Assembly: GCA_030695265.1 (NCBI GenBank)
Contig: JAUYTA010000338.1
Location: 1 to 6,338, forward strand
DNA: 6,338 nucleotides
Direction: 5' to 3'
Origin: Bacteroidota bacterium
GTDB lineage: Bacteria > Bacteroidota > Bacteroidia > Bacteroidales > Prolixibacteraceae
Positions within the stretch are counted from its first letter, which is position 1. Every line of letters starts with the position of its first letter. Positions 6,335-6,338 of the stretch are shown here, one piece after another. Below the pieces are notes generated by a model. The model did not search any database. It worked only from the letters and a program-made list of their open reading frames with translations, and had not been told where the DNA came from. A program made the translations under genes and the position numbers.

Positions 6335-6338
6335 CTTT

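Overview
The window looks like chromosomal DNA from a member of the Bacteroidota. Three things point there. The Gfo/Idh-like lipoprotein belongs to a family seen mostly in that phylum. The best promoter-like motif is the Bacteroidota -7 type (TAnnTTTG). No gene start has a strong Shine-Dalgarno sequence. The moderate GC content and the lpxK-purine nucleoside phosphorylase pair fit Bacteroidales/Marinilabiliales-like lineages, but that finer placement is a guess. All six genes lie on the minus strand, so transcription runs from the right end of the window to the left.

In transcription order (right to left): lpxK (lipid A 4'-kinase, complete) overlaps by 62 nt a class I purine nucleoside phosphorylase gene (punA-like). 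A 97-nt gap follows, holding a weak terminator-like hairpin and a good -7-like promoter box. Next is a lipoprotein with an unusual Gfo/Idh/MocA oxidoreductase fold, closed by a strong intrinsic terminator. Only 23 nt after that hairpin begins a compact macrodomain gene very close to E. coli ymdB (O-acetyl-ADP-ribose deacetylase). After a 125-nt gap with a 20-22-bp-period repeat come a TolC-family outer-membrane efflux protein and then a MacA/HlyD-type periplasmic adaptor, cut off by the left edge. A MacB-like ABC permease/ATPase would be expected just beyond that edge.

Functionally this is three or four unrelated transcription units: an envelope/nucleotide housekeeping pair (lpxK-punA), an exported oxidoreductase-like lipoprotein, a solitary ADP-ribose hydrolase, and a tripartite efflux operon. 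I see no CRISPR, tRNA, rRNA, insertion sequence or phage gene, and no clear sign of a novel multi-gene system. The points most worth a second look are the GHFH replacement of the Rossmann glycine motif in the lipoprotein, Asp in place of the base-specificity Asn in the phosphorylase, the terminator almost abutting ymdB, and the repeat upstream of the efflux operon.
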